Source: Chondrosia reniformis
Taxonomy: Eukaryota; Porifera; Demospongiae; Chondrillida; Chondrillidae
Assembly (NCBI GenBank): GCA_947172415.1
Contig: OX359191.1
Coordinates: 5,518,001-5,582,000, forward strand
Length of the DNA stretch: 64,000 nucleotides
Reading direction: 5' to 3'
The notes beneath the pieces are model-generated. The model made no database searches, had not been told where the DNA came from, and saw nothing but the letters and a program-made list of their open reading frames with translations. Of the stretch, positions 27,501 to 42,500 are shown one piece after another. The translations under genes and the position numbers were made by a program. Every line of letters starts with the position of its first letter. Position 1 is the first letter of the stretch.

Positions 27501-30500
27501 AAGAGTAAGTTGGAGAATGGCTGCAGATGTACAGAAAGTTATGTAATCTGGTTTCCTGGGATTTGAAGAATGCCAAGATGCAGTACTTTGAAAATTGGCT
27601 GGACAGTCCACAAAAGCTTCTAAGATGTGTAAGGAAGTGAATAGGCATTAGAGTGAACAAAATCTAGGTCTTTAAGACGCGAAATGGTATACAATAACTG
27701 ACTGACAGGATATTGTTGAGGAGTTCAAAACTTACTTTGCAACATGGAGTGAGGGATTGCAGCAGTTAAGGATGTTGATCACAGTAATCTAATATCTCAT
27801 GAGTGTGTTATTAAAGGGGAACTGCATCGAATTTTAAGTGGGCTTCTCTTATTAGTAGCTTAGACAACCAATTATCGCCCATGTTTTATCCCTAACATTG
27901 TAGGGGTTCTGGCTTACCACTTCTGTTAGTCTTACACAATGAAATTAGCATCACAGTATTACCCAATAGCAGTGATTTCAACACAAAACTTCCTTCTATT
28001 AGTAAGCTCTGGGATCAGGAAGTAAGCCATTCAAAAATCAATTATCACCATCAACACCAATTATCACCCACCCAATTTTGCATAATCGATTATCAACCTC
28101 AGCTTTGCTCAACAGCGCTTATGCATAAAAGGTTCAGTCATTATCTAAAGGTCAATAAGCAATATATTAACATACAGCATGTATAAACCTGTGTTGCTAA
28201 ATACAAAAAGTTGTACACAATTATGCAAAAGTGTAACGAAAAAGAACAAGTAGTTCGAGTAGGCCCCCAGCAAACACGAACCACTTGGCTTATAGCGCAT
28301 CCGGTTGTCACTTGATTGCCGTTAATTTTTCAAAGTTATATCTCGTAGAAAACGTTTTTGCACAGGCTTTACGTTACATAGTATTAGTATAGATGGTTTC
28401 TAAATCCTTTTCTTCCGTTTAATATTCGACGCTAAGGAAGAGAAAGCTAGCTAGTTTTAAGCTAGAAAACGAAAGGCAGCCAAACGTCCACCATTTTGGT
28501 GACAGATATATACAAGGTTACGAACAGGAAGCCATACGTTAACATAATTTCTGAAAACAATATAGGGGCTCCTGTGGCACCCCATAAATTAAGTTACAAT
28601 GTAAGATTATCTAAACAAAATGGACATAATTGCTCCTTTCCCTCATCATCTACAGTAACATCTTCAGCACACTCTTCATGAAGCTTTCTGCCACAAGCAC
28701 AAGATACCCATTCAGAATGATTGTATTACTCACAGCACTGTCCATTCAGCTTTTCTTTGGACGCGCTGTTGACAATGTCCCAGCAGATTCAGATTCCCTC
28801 GAGAGTGGTCATTTTTCTTTTGCAGCCTTTTTTGGCTTTCTCTTTAGGTTCCTTGGTCTTGGCCTTCCTGGCCTTTTCTTCAGCTCTTTTTACTCGCTCT
28901 GCTGCCTTTCTTTTATGTTCTTCTTTTCTTCTCTTTACTTTTTTCGTCTCTCCTTCTCTTCTTTTTCTTCCTGTTTCTTTTTCTCTTTTTCCTCCATCAG
29001 CCTTAGAGAATCAGAACTAGTCAACAGTCTAGCAAGAGGTCGAGGCTTCTTCGGACCAGTTGGGGTAATAGTTGTGGGATCTGTCAGGTACTTTGACAAA
29101 AAAGAATTGTTGTGTGTGCTCCCTCTAGTAGAACTAGAGACTTCAGTAAAGTCAGATGAGCCCTTTAGTTTGTCATTCTTTGACGTGAGGAACTAGACTG
29201 CGAGGAACCAGACTACATGGATGTTGTCAACTGCTGCCTTGTTCTAAGGTCGTTTAAAGAAGATAATGCTGAAAATGATGCATCGCTAATTGGAGAGAGA
29301 GGTTGAACAGAAGAAAACATTTCAGTCATGGACAGAGACTTAGTGTAGTGATCAGAGGGAGTGCTTGAGGGTGATTAAGCTCAAGCCAACGAATATAATC
29401 CATGTCAGCAAATAGATCATGACCTTCATACAGTCGTGATTTGAAAAGTTACAACTGCTCCAGGGTAAATTCAGGCAGTGGTTCATGATCACCATCACAT
29501 ATGTCTTCACCAGCTAGTATTACACCATCGGTTTCTTCACCAGAAAAAGTTGGTTGGTCACCTATTATTTCACTCCAGCTGATGAATCAAAAGTAGTAGC
29601 TTCAGGATGATGTATCCTAAGCCAGCGGAGATAATCTTGATCAATATCAAGGTCATAGCCTTCCCTGAATTGTTGTTGAAACAGTTCATATTGCTTGTCA
29701 CTGAAATCATCACCATGACCGTCACCATTGTCACTTTCTCCTACTTCACCTATATACGTACATGCACACAGACATAAATACAATTACACATATATATACA
29801 CTTATACATATATAGGTATATACGTAGATATATTAATTGAATATCTTACACAAGTGGTGAGCATTAACTCCAGAATTATCTTGATCACCGCTATTGTCTC
29901 GGACACTTTTTTCATCAGTTTCAGTCTCTCTAAGTGGTTCCCCATCACCACCAGATTCATCTTGCTCTCGGACAATGGAAATAGCTGCTGGATTAAATGG
30001 ATAGACTCCACATGTTCTGAATCCAGCTATGATGTTAATGGGGATAAGTGCTTTCAACCAAGCCTGAGAGAACAGCAAGTTGAAGTTAAATTTGGTGACA
30101 ATTTTTCCCGGATTTTGTCATTTTGTCCACTGGGCTTTGAGTGGTTTGAAAACTCCACAATTTAAAGGTTGGGCCTCGTGTGTGGTATGTGGTGGCAAGC
30201 ATAGCATTATGATGTCGTGGTCTCTGGCGAAACGCAGAACTTTTGGTTGATAGTGTGTGCTGTGTCCTCTAGTAGCAGCAGTAGAGGGCGTCCAGATACA
30301 GCATGCACAATGAAATGCTCCACCAGCCATCCTTCGAATAAGTCTGTATTGATCCATCCATTGTCGCTAACCCCATACCTCGATCCAGGAACTTCGTGTT
30401 TAGTCCAGCTGTGGTTTAAATTCTTGCCACCATAAATGATCATTGGTGGAATAGCCTGTCCAACAGCATTTCCACAAGCTACTATAGTAATTTGTCCTTT

Positions 30501-33500
30501 TTTACCAGCCTGTCGATATCTAACCTTTTTGGAGCCTGTCTGTGCCACTACATTTGGGGTTCTAAAATCCAGTGGCATTCCACTTTCATCGACATTATAA
30601 TCTGTGCTGGCTTATCCATTAGCTTATGTGTGTCCAAGATGTCTTTGAGTAGAGAGAAATAATGGTCCATGGTCTCCTTATTGATTGTATCCATACGTAC
30701 ATTTGCTGTGCTATCACCACGTCTGAGAGACAGCTCACCTTGTCAATTAAGAAATCTATTCCACCACCCATGACTAATGTTTACTTTCTTTAGCATGCCC
30801 TTTTCTCTAGTGAGAGACTCGGCAATATGCATAACATCTTTTCTTGTCTTTCCAAATCCAACACTAGCACATTTCACATTTCAGGTCAGCTTCTTCTGTG
30901 CAACTGAGGTAAGGTCTTGGCCCAGGCTTTGTGCCATGCTGTACTCTGCCACATAATCGATCTTTAAGAGTTGAATATGGAACTCCAAGTTCACAAGCTG
31001 CTGTCCTAACTGCTCCTCCCTCTTCAACTGCCTTCATAGCAGCTACCATCTGTTCATTTGTCTATTGTTTTCGTTTCATTGAAGGCCTAGAGACTCGCGA
31101 TCGTGTTGGAAAGTCACTTGGCTGCTGTCGGTGTTTTTGCCTGCATAAACGTTTCCTGACACCTTTATGAGGCATTCACGTTACGACAACGGCACCTGTT
31201 GTATGCAAATAACAGCATATACCGTTAGTTTAGTTCGTAATATAAATATAGAAGACACTTACAAGGATTTCGTCCAAGCCTTGGCTGGCGTGGAATGCCA
31301 CATGATCATAAACGAATATACTGTTTGTATTCTATAGTAATTTAGCCGTACACTATTTCGTCATCGCGGGCCGTATAGGTGGTCGACAATTGATGACGGT
31401 CGATAATTGGTTACCTACGCTACTTAGATAGTTAACACTAGCGGGGTACAAATGAATGATCAAATCTTATCTGTTAAGAAGTTAGCCTGTTTGGAAGTTG
31501 GCTCCGAGAGGACATTTTCCTAATTAGCCGCCATTTGCATGAAACGTCACTGGCGTGAAACCTTACTGTACCAACCCTTATACTAGTGTGAACACAGTTC
31601 AGACTCCGCTGCCATCCATTTTGAAATGTAACATGATATATCGTAAAATTAAAAATATGGAAGTCAATATGGCTGCTCATTTTGAGTGTCCAGAAGAGAA
31701 ATTAGTAGTCCCCGCTATTCCTGTAAGTGACTTGAAAAATGTTTTCCACAGGAAAGTTTAAAGTCGTTCTTGTTGTAATTTTGAGACGATGAACATTATC
31801 GTAAGGCCCAACCTCGATCTCGGGGCGCTTGACCAAGGAAAATATTCAAGCCACTTTTACGCATCAAGTAAGTTGTCTACATTGAAATGCCAACCGTCGT
31901 TCAATACCTCACTGTTGGCCCTTTAGGCTGTAGGGTAAGATGGTCTTCTAGCCTGTTTGTAACTTTAGCTACACTTGACACAAAATTTACATATGGGCCT
32001 AAATAAACAGGAAAAATTTCTTTGCCACACCTTTAAGCAATTATGTGCGTGGGCAACCTCGATCCGACTCCCCTAAGCGACGGAAACAATTAACCTCGCT
32101 ATACCACTCGGTAATAAACAATTATTCAATCAACTTATCATTCGTTCATCTAAATACCTATAATGACGGGCAAAGGTTCGAATTGATACGGTTCGATCGA
32201 CTCTGCCATATCGTCTCCGTATTTTACGAAGTGATATTTCACGCCAGTGACGTCACCAAGATGGCTTTTTCTGAAGATTTCAAATTATTTCTCGCAAACC
32301 GAAGCGAATTTTGTGGAAGCGCTTACACATGAAGTTTTCATTGCTTATAAACTTTTATCTCAAGCCCACTTAAAATTCGATGCAGTTCCCCTTTAAGTTC
32401 AATAGGATTGATGAGGAAGAGGTGCAGAAGTTACTGACAGGTTTGGACATCAATAATACCCCTGCATGGGTTAAATGGTTTTTGGTAGTAAATACTAAAA
32501 ATACAGTAGTTGTACTAGCAATTATTCTCAGTCTAACATCAGTGTTCAATTATAGCTTGCAGAAGGGACAGGTTGCTGATGAGTTGAAACTTGTAAGGGT
32601 ACGCTAGTATCCTATGTGTATTGATGATTTTGTCCGATATCAGTGCTTCCTGTAGTGGCTAACATTTTTAAAAAATTGGTCCACTGCAATCTATATACAT
32701 ATATATATCAGAGAGTACAGTAGTACTCTCTATGTAGGGATGGTACTGGTTGTTTCGTTTTCCCCATACATTGGTATAGGAGCGAAATTCCGAATTAGGC
32801 TGAAAATCGCCGAAACGAGACTATGTAGAGTTAAATATAGAACAGCCATGCTATAAATTGGCCTTGAAGGCAAGCGACCGTGTATCGTTGGCAAATGAAC
32901 GAACTCTGAAATCTCCCATTTTCGTTTTCTTCTTCTTCATCTTCTTCGCCCGCTGTAACTAAAAAACGAAATAAGCCTTCGGACTACTTCTTAAGCGAAA
33001 ATACTCTAAATTTTCCGAGCTGTATTCTTTTGTAGAAGTGAGAGCGATAACGCTATTATTGAGTATGACAGTTTTCATGGCCCCAGAGTCAAGACCTCAA
33101 TAAATTCGCCATTTTAATGACGTCATATCAGTCGAAGATTGCAAAACCAAAGTGGTTTAAAATACACGAATTCCTAGCTTATGCTCCATAAAAAGTACAG
33201 AAACTAGAGAACAATAAAAATTTTCTACAAAAATAGTAAAGATGTAGGGATGGCACAAAAAGCAGAGAAACAAGAAAGGGATGTTACACAGTGAAACATT
33301 AGCTATGCATGAATCCTACAAGCAAGGGTGTTGTATGATTCATGCATATATAGCTAATGCTTCACTGTGTAACATCCCTTTCTTGTTTCTCTGCTTTTTG
33401 TGCCATCCCTACATCTTTACTATTTTTGTAGAAAATTTTTATTGTTCTCTATATACATACTTTCATTCATTCATTCGTTATTATACTGGAAAACCACTTC

Positions 33501-36500
33501 TATCTCTGAAAAAAATCAGGACACTTTCAATTTTTTCAAAAACTAAATACTGGAAAGTTTGGAATATAGGAAAAATATTTGACAGACTGCTAGATTTGGC
33601 AGATTTACTTTGGCGATTTTACTGACAAGACAGTTGTTCTCCTACGTTTGGTGTGGTTTGCATTTGCTCACAAAACCATCAATCCATCAAAAGAAATTCA
33701 CTATCAAAATTTTTGGCTATATGGTTATTATACTGGATACCACTTAGCATTAATTGACTACTTTATAGGGAATCCAGATGAATATAAAAAAATAATGACT
33801 AAGTTTAAAGGTGAATAAGTTGAGATAAAGTTAATTAAATACATATATTCCAGTGCTTGATGAGTCTGTAGCTATCTGCATTTTATCATAATTGGGTCTG
33901 ATTTGGTCTACATAGAGATGATTCCATAAAATGCCCCTCTAGATCTGGTATTGTATTTGTGGATTAATGAGATGTTTACTAATTAATCAAATATATACAA
34001 TGTCATGTAAGTTGGATAATTCTTTAGTTGATGATTTATCTCTGATGACTAACGTAGCTATAGAAATGCATAGTTTACTTAGCTTAAATTGCATCTCTCT
34101 TCTAATGATCTCCATTGAAGGTTATCTAAGGACTCCAGTTGATGGAAATAATCTGAGCCTTTTACTATCTGCAAAGTTTTGCAATCTCTGGAGCTTACAC
34201 AAATCAGTAGATGTGCAGGGGTACCATACCAGGTTGCAATAGTCAAAGTGTGGGAAAATATAGCTAAAATAAAGATTTCGAGAGCTTCAGGTGGCAATAA
34301 TAAAGATAGCCTTCTCATCAAGCAGATTTTATTAGAGATAGTTCTAATTAAATAGTTAATTTATGGTCTTCAGGTAAGATGTTGGACTATAAATACACCA
34401 AGCAGCTTAAAAGAATTGATTTCAGAGTCATAAAGGTTACTGTAGATTGATACATTGTGATTGTTTTCTATTTGAATAAATAATCATGAATTTTGTTTTA
34501 GATACAATGAATCTGAGTCGGTTTCTAATTCTAATTAATTAATAGATGATATGAGCAGTAATTGAATTGCTCAATCTTTTTGGCTGCTCTGAAGACTGTT
34601 GTATTGTCTGCATAGTGGGCAGATTTGACACCACATTCGTAGGTTAAGTACTTCCTGGAATATCATTTATATACAAACAATAGGAACAAGATTGGCCCTA
34701 AAAAATATTCTTGTGGAACCCCAAACTCTAAAGATGGAAATTTAGATACTATATATGCCATTTATCAATACAGCTTGTTATCTATATATTTGTCAGGTAT
34801 AGGAATCTAACCACTGATATAAAGCATTACTCAGATATAATTGCGCTCAAAGCTTGTTTAACAGAAGGGTGTGATTATTGGTATCAAAAGCCTTAGATGA
34901 TGTGTCAAGGAAACTACCCCAATCATCTTACCCCTATCCAAGGCATTATACCAACTGTCCATAAGTGAGAGTAGTAAGGACTGGGTAGAGTGGCCTTATC
35001 TAACTCCTGCCTGCAGAGGATGGGGTAAAATGTTACTTTCAAGGTGCTTTATTAATAGATCAGCAATGTATAATTTTTTGCATTGTCTTAATGCTGTCTA
35101 TACCACAAGATTTCTTGCTTTTTAGTTTATGGATAAGATATGAACAAGTACTTACATAAATTTTGGGAGTTCACAGTACAAACATGCAGGAGTATTCCAT
35201 TCTTCAGGAGGCTCAGTCTGGGTGCCAACCACCTTATATATACAAATCAGGATACGCTTGTAAGTACAATTAATGGGTGACCTGAGCAAATCATCTGACA
35301 CAGTCAGTCACTCTATTCGGCTTGAGAGAGTCAGACTGGAGTGCTAAGGAACTAGTGAAAGCTGGTGAACTGTGTTGGTTTTACAGTAGTAGGAAGCTGA
35401 GGGTGTGTATGGGTGGTGTGTAATCTGCCTTGACTAACATTGGATTATAATGAAACCCAGCCCACTTCCTGTGGATCCAAGTGAGCCATTTTAACCAATT
35501 GGTCATGAAAGCATACCCTTTCTAGATGTACTGGTCACAAAGGAGGAGGGAAACCCGCACACATCTGTATACAGGAAATACACCCACACTGACAGATATC
35601 TGCATTTTTCATCACACCACCACCTGAGAGTATAGAATGGAATTGCCCAATGCCTCAAACGCAGAGCAGAAAGGATTTGTGGCTCAGACTAAAATTCCCT
35701 AAACATGGAGAAATGCCATATTACTCTTAGTACTGAGGGCCAACGGTTACCCAGATAAGGTTGTCCAAAGGTGCATATATATACCACCACAGCAGACCCC
35801 GTGAGATGGATGAGAGGACCGAACACAAGTTGTTCATACCTTATGTCCATGGTCTCAGTGAGAAGATTTGTTTCAAACTCCACATCAGACCTATCTTCAT
35901 GAAACTGATGTCTGAGGAATATCCAGACCAGGGTTAAACAGCCACCAAATCTAGAGGACATCAAGGGTGTGATCTACACTGTCCCTTGCTCCTCATGCTC
36001 TGCTATGAGACCGGAAGAACCATGAAGACGAGACTTTCAGAAAACAGAAGGCCGGTAAAGACAGGCAACCCCAACAATGGCATTGCTGTACATGTGATGG
36101 AGACTGGGCACCAGATTGCATGGAAACAGGCCAGTGTATTGGAGAGAGAAGCCATCTGCTACAGAAGAAGGATCAAGGAAGCACTGCAGATTCTGAAGAG
36201 TACTGAGCATAAGTTGAATTTGACCAGGGCTCTCACTCAACAGCAATTGGATACTGAATTCCAGAAACAATTTCCAGTCACATGACATGACATCACAGGA
36301 AATGACATCAAAAATTGGTAGGAAACCAGAGGCTATAAAACACTTGATACCATTCCTACTCAGCTTGGTGCATCCAAACACAGAAGTGTATGGTTAGATT
36401 TCAGTATATATGCTTATATGCTTATATATAACTTCGGTATGATTAGCCTATATATCATATAATCACTGTCTTGTTTTGATACTTTTTGCAGATGTATTAG

Positions 36501-39500
36501 TGAACACTGCCATTCCTACTTCTAACATCATTTTTTGTAAATGTTTTTTATTTACTTGTATTCCCCCTTTTTGCTTGTTAAAATTACTTGTTCTAGTTAG
36601 TTTTGAAAGTTTTCTTTGTGAAAATCTTGAAATAACATCGCAGACAAGAGAAATATGCCGAAAATCATGATCTCTTAATCTAAAAGTGGCGGCCGAGAAG
36701 ACAACAATTTTCGCTTTTCACAATTAACATGCTTCATGTAGACTTATGTTAGTGCTAGTCCTTTGGAAATGGGCCTATTCCTGGTGAGCCACGTTTTGAA
36801 TGCTATAGAGTGTTGAAACATGTTTTGACATTTAGAAAAGCGTACATGAATGGCTGCAAATAACTGAATATAACTGTTGCTTCGTTGGTGAATTATGAGG
36901 TTTTACTTGCTAATACCATAGATTATATAGACTACGTAACCTATGCTAAGACATTGAGACATTGGATAGGGCTGCCATGTTTTTTCAGCCATTCCTAATA
37001 GAGATTACTCCCGTATTCTCGGATATTTGTTGATTGTACAACACGTTATTATTTCGTTGTTTCTTGTGAGAAATTTCGTGGGTTGAGCTAAGCACGAATA
37101 TATAACAATGAAAATTTCTCAAATTACGGTACTTCTAATCCTTTTGCACTAATACAGAGTTCAAGCTCACTTACTTGTACATCCTACTCCAAAATCCCTA
37201 TACACACTTCCACTACATGATCTACCCCATCCAGAGTGAGAACATTCTGCTATACTAGACTCTGTTCCACTACACTGAGGTCTATCAACTGATGTATTCC
37301 CACTTCCTTCTCCAAACTGTCCTGCTCCCCAAACTCTTGTAGCAAAGGAATATCCCAGCATCCTGCAGATTACATTAGCCTCTCTGACGTCCCATTCCCA
37401 CCTGTAGCTGCATACTGATCCCCAAGTACTGTTGTAGTACAGCTCAACTCGTCCTTCAATCAGTTGACTACCACCAACCAGTCTGGCCTTTATTTCCTCT
37501 ATTACAGTATAGTACATAGTATATCAACTTACATGCTATATAGCAACTGACTGTATAGATAATTCAATCACTATATACCAACCTGTATAGCAAACAACTC
37601 CTGCATCATAGTAATGTGAATAGTAGTAGTAGTAAGCAGTATATAACCATTGTGTGTAAATACTACAATTAGTTATACTCCTTTCAGACCCAAGACAATT
37701 CAGATTTCTAAACCAAATTGGTCCACTGCCACTCCTAAATCCAAGGGATGAAGCCCTGCCTGCTCGGATGGCAAATTTGTATCCAAGCATTCTGCAGACT
37801 ACATTGGCATCTCTAATATCCCAGTAGCGATAATTAATTGTTCCCCATTCACCCTTCACATTAACTTCCACTCTACCCTCCTCTGAATGTGATCCATCAA
37901 CAAGTCTGATTGGGATAGGACTCTTTAAAGTGTAAGGATCTATATTGAAGTGATAAGGTGTAGTTGTTGCATGCATTATGATGATAATCTTTATCTTGCT
38001 GAGCCTCAGCAACAGAAATTCAGTTAAATGAACGTTTCGACCCGTAGGTCTTCATCAGCAATAATGAGGGTATTGTTACAACTGTTGGTTTAAATAGAAA
38101 GGGGTTTATGATGAATGAAAGGGAGAAATTGGAACCAAAAATAAAAATGGGAAGCTGTTTCAATTGTTGCAAGCCTGTTGAACAAAGATACAACTCTAAC
38201 TGAGAGAACAAATCCACCTCCCTAGATCATAATCGAGTTACTGGAGAAATGCCTTACAACAACTTACTTCAGACTGGGGGAGAGCTTTTATGAACAAACA
38301 GATGGAGCAGCAATGGGCTCCCCACTATCACCAATCATAGCCAATCTGTATATGGAATATTCTAAACAGCACTAAGCACAGCCACAGAGAAGCACAGTAT
38401 GGTTGCGTTATGTAGATGATGTATTTGCCATCTGGGAGCATAGTGAAAGCCAGCTGCATCATTTCCTTGAACAACCAAACTCCCTCAAGGATTCCATACA
38501 ATCTACAATGGAAGAGGAGACCCAAGGGCAGCTACCTTTTCTGGACGTCCTAGTCAAAAGAGACAACCATCAACTAGTGACTAGTGTACGTGTCTATGCC
38601 TTGGAAGAAGAGCTGAAGCGATCTGCAAGGTTTAAGAAGGAACTATACACCACCTACAAATGGCATTTATTAGCAATGGTTACCCCAAGTTTCTAGTACA
38701 AAGATCACTGAAAAGGAGAGATAGACAACTATCCAACACACAAGAACCACATGACAAACAACACAGAATTCTATGCCTTACATCAAGGGACTCAGTGAAA
38801 TGTTTCAAAGGAGATGTAAGGCTCTCAACACAACTGTCATCCATCAGGCCAAGAACACACTGAGATCCCTCCTGACAAAAGTGAAGATACCAATTCCCAA
38901 CAGTCAGAAAAGTATATTAAATACCTTGCCAGTATAGTCAGGTTTATTTAGGAAAAGCGGCCAAAACTCTCCAACGAATGTACGAACATAAAGAATGTAT
39001 TAGAAGGGCTGACATGAACAACTCAATTGCCAAACATATAATTGAGACATGGCACTCCATTGTTTGGGACAAAGCAGAGGTCTTGATGAAAGAACAACAA
39101 AAAAGCAGAAGGAAGATAAAAGAGGCTATAATGATCCAAAACAATCCATGCATGAATATGGACCAGGGCCGGACCATTGATCCAATCTGGAAGGATATAA
39201 TACCTTCAATTAACACCTCCATCTAGAACATTCCATTTTTTTAATTTGGTTCCAATTTCTTCCTTTCATTCATCATCACCCCTGTCAACCCCTTTCTATT
39301 TAAACCAACAGCTGTAACAATACCCTCATTATTGCTGATGAAGACCTATGGGTCAAAACGTTCGTTTAACTGAATTTTTATTGCTGAGGCTCATCAAGAT
39401 AAAGATTATCATTATTGTATTTGTATTTGTATTAAGATGCAAGAGTAATTATATGGATGGATATGTACAAAATATTATTATACAAAATTGATGTAATATT

Positions 39501-42500
39501 ATAACTTACATAAATCAGTAACAGTCAGGCTTACCAAAACATTTAACAACAATATCCTGATTGTACTGACAGCTATGTTCAAACCATCCATCATGTAGAC
39601 ATTCTGTTATATTTGTCTCCTGTCCATTACACTGTACATTATTCAACCAGCGTACTTTACTGCTGCTTATTCCATAAAGTCTATAAAAGTCTAAAGATTG
39701 ACTTTCCACAGCATACAGGTAGCCAAGCATCTTGCAGATCACATGTGCATCTCTTATATCCCATCCAGCAGGACAGACTGTTCCCCAAGTATCGCTGTAA
39801 TACACTTCTACTCTTCCTTCAGCAGGATCAGTACCACTGGACAGTCTTACCTTTATGTCAAGGGGAACCTCTACAGTTCAATATATAACTTAATAACTGT
39901 AAAAAGCATATTTAAATGTACGTATATATATATGCATACACATCATATGTTATGTATTTAGCTTTTCTGCAACATCCCATCAGAATATATACAGTGTCAC
40001 CCGCTTATTATACTGCCGGATAATAGGCCAAACTGCCTAATCTGCCTGTGTTTGTATAGAACGAATTCATTTGCATACTAGAAGTATCTATGTAATCCGC
40101 CAACCGCCGAATCCGCTCCGCCATTATTTTCTCGCTTCAATTGCACATTTAAAGGTGTTTTCCACCTTCGTAATCCGCCGCTTTCGTCAAGATTTTAATC
40201 GTATGAAGTAAATCTTAGAGATGGCCTCTAAGCATTCCAAAACTGACTTGAAAATTGCCCGATATGTGACTATAAGAGGAAGAATTCGACGGCAACGCAG
40301 GAGCAAATATCGTTTATCGTTTTATTTAGCTGGCTATAAATATTATTACATAATGAGGATATTTGGTTAATTTGCCAAACTCAATATTCCGCCAAAAAAT
40401 GCTTCTACGAATTGTGGCGGATTATCCGGGTTACACTGTATCTGTAGCTAGCCGATCATAAAAATAGACCACAAGACTACTAATCTGCTAAAAAGGTCTG
40501 TAACAACCCAATACATGGTTAATTCTAGGTACCTGGGATTCGACTGCATGCAAAATGTAATATCAACTCCAGAAAAATTGTTTTCAAGATATTTTATTAT
40601 CAGAGTGTATAGTAGTTTGATTGATCTCTCTATATCAGTTAGAATGGCTAAAATATCCCCTATGTTTTCAATACACTGTCCCTATATACGTACTTCAGCT
40701 TTCACAGGTTACCCAAAAGTGATGCGAAAGGAATTTCTTCTAACTGCAACAAACAACTAATTGAAATGGTTCATCTTTAGTTTTTTGTTGAACATCTAAA
40801 GACACAATTGGTTCCTTTTTTGGAATCGGATGAATTAGTCACTGAAGAAGACCCTGAGGGTTGAAAGTCCTATTCCTAAAAGAATCAACTGCATCTCTAG
40901 ACACTTAAAAGAGTACAAGATGAACCATCTCAAAGATACAGAAGTAGCATATATGGTTAGGTTACTAAAATTTCAGTTTATACGTATGCCACTTCTGTTT
41001 GGTTAGCCTCTTCGCATGATCATGATCATGTCTTGTTTTGTTACTGTGCTATAAACTCAATGTACTGTTATAACACAGCCATCACTAATTCCATTATTAC
41101 TATTTTCAGGAGAGTAGCTGATTGCAAATGACAATGTGATCTTTAGGAGAGATTGTATTTTTGGGGGTGTAACTGTCTGTAACTATATAACTACACGAAT
41201 CCATTTTTAGCATCATCATTAAGTTATAGCTATATGTAACTCCACTCTTAGCAAATTTAATACTGTTTCGCTGTAGTCAGGGTTCATAGTGATATGTAAA
41301 TAGCCCTTGATAGGCTATACAGTTGACATATCTATATACATTAATATATTTATATATATACCAATTACATTCTGTAAAACCATACACAAACCTGAACACA
41401 CAACACCTGCATCTTGAGAATGTCCTCTACTACAGTAGCTTGGGAGACTCCTTGATAAGTAGGAATACTGCAAACAGTCGTGTAAATGTTTATCAGCAGC
41501 TGTACATCTCACATTATGTAGCTGAACAGGACCACTTCCTTCACCAAAGTATGCAGCATTGGTAGCATTCACAGCTCCATAATAACCCAACATTTTGCAT
41601 ACAACATGAGCATCAAACAGGTCCCATCCATAGTCACACACTGTTCCCCATGTACTGTTGATGAATACTTCTACTCTACCCTCAGACGTTCTTCCACCTC
41701 CAGATAGTCTTGCTGTGTAAACTTGTGGAGATAGTAAATAATTAAATTAACTTTGCTATGTACAGTATAATCACAACACATGCACTTGCATTCATTATAT
41801 TATTTGCATAATTTGCATAATACAAGCAATTGTCTTGAATCAGATATTTTGTCAACATGATTAATATATGAATATATATAACCTTAAATGTATGAACCAA
41901 TAAATTAATTTTAAAAAAATTAAAGAATATATTATACATAGGAATGTACCAATGACATTATTTACTCACATGAATACACAATTTTCAGTTACCAATCATG
42001 CACATTAAAGCAATGCAAAAGAATCATGAGGTATGGGATTTATGATATGATAACATGTGCTTACTTGAACAAACTACCCCTGCATCTTGTGAATGTCCAC
42101 CAGTGCAGTACTGACTCTGTCCCCATCCATAGCCAGATCTGTAACAAGAAGCAATGTTAGACTCTGTTCCACTACAACGTAAATAGGTCAACCAAATGGG
42201 TCCACTTCCTTCTCCAAAATAAGCAGATGTGGCATGAATAGCTCTAGGGTATCCCAACATGTTACAGACCACTTTGGCATCATCAATGTCCCATCCAAGG
42301 TCACAAACTGTTCCCCATTCTCCTGCAAAATACACTTCCACTCTTCCTTCACCTGAATGTGACCCACCAGCAAGTCTCACAGTGACATTGGACTCTTCAT
42401 TATATACTGGATCTGTCAAAATAACAAATTCACTTTTCAACTGTGTCCAGTTAACATCACATGATGTTGTTAAAATTACAAAGAATATATCAGAACAAAA

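Noticed and set aside
28630-29196. 188-codon plus-strand frame rich in Phe, Ser and Leu, looking like a membrane protein
   Set aside because: It is the antisense of the Lys/Glu-rich C-terminal part of the pogo-type transposase.
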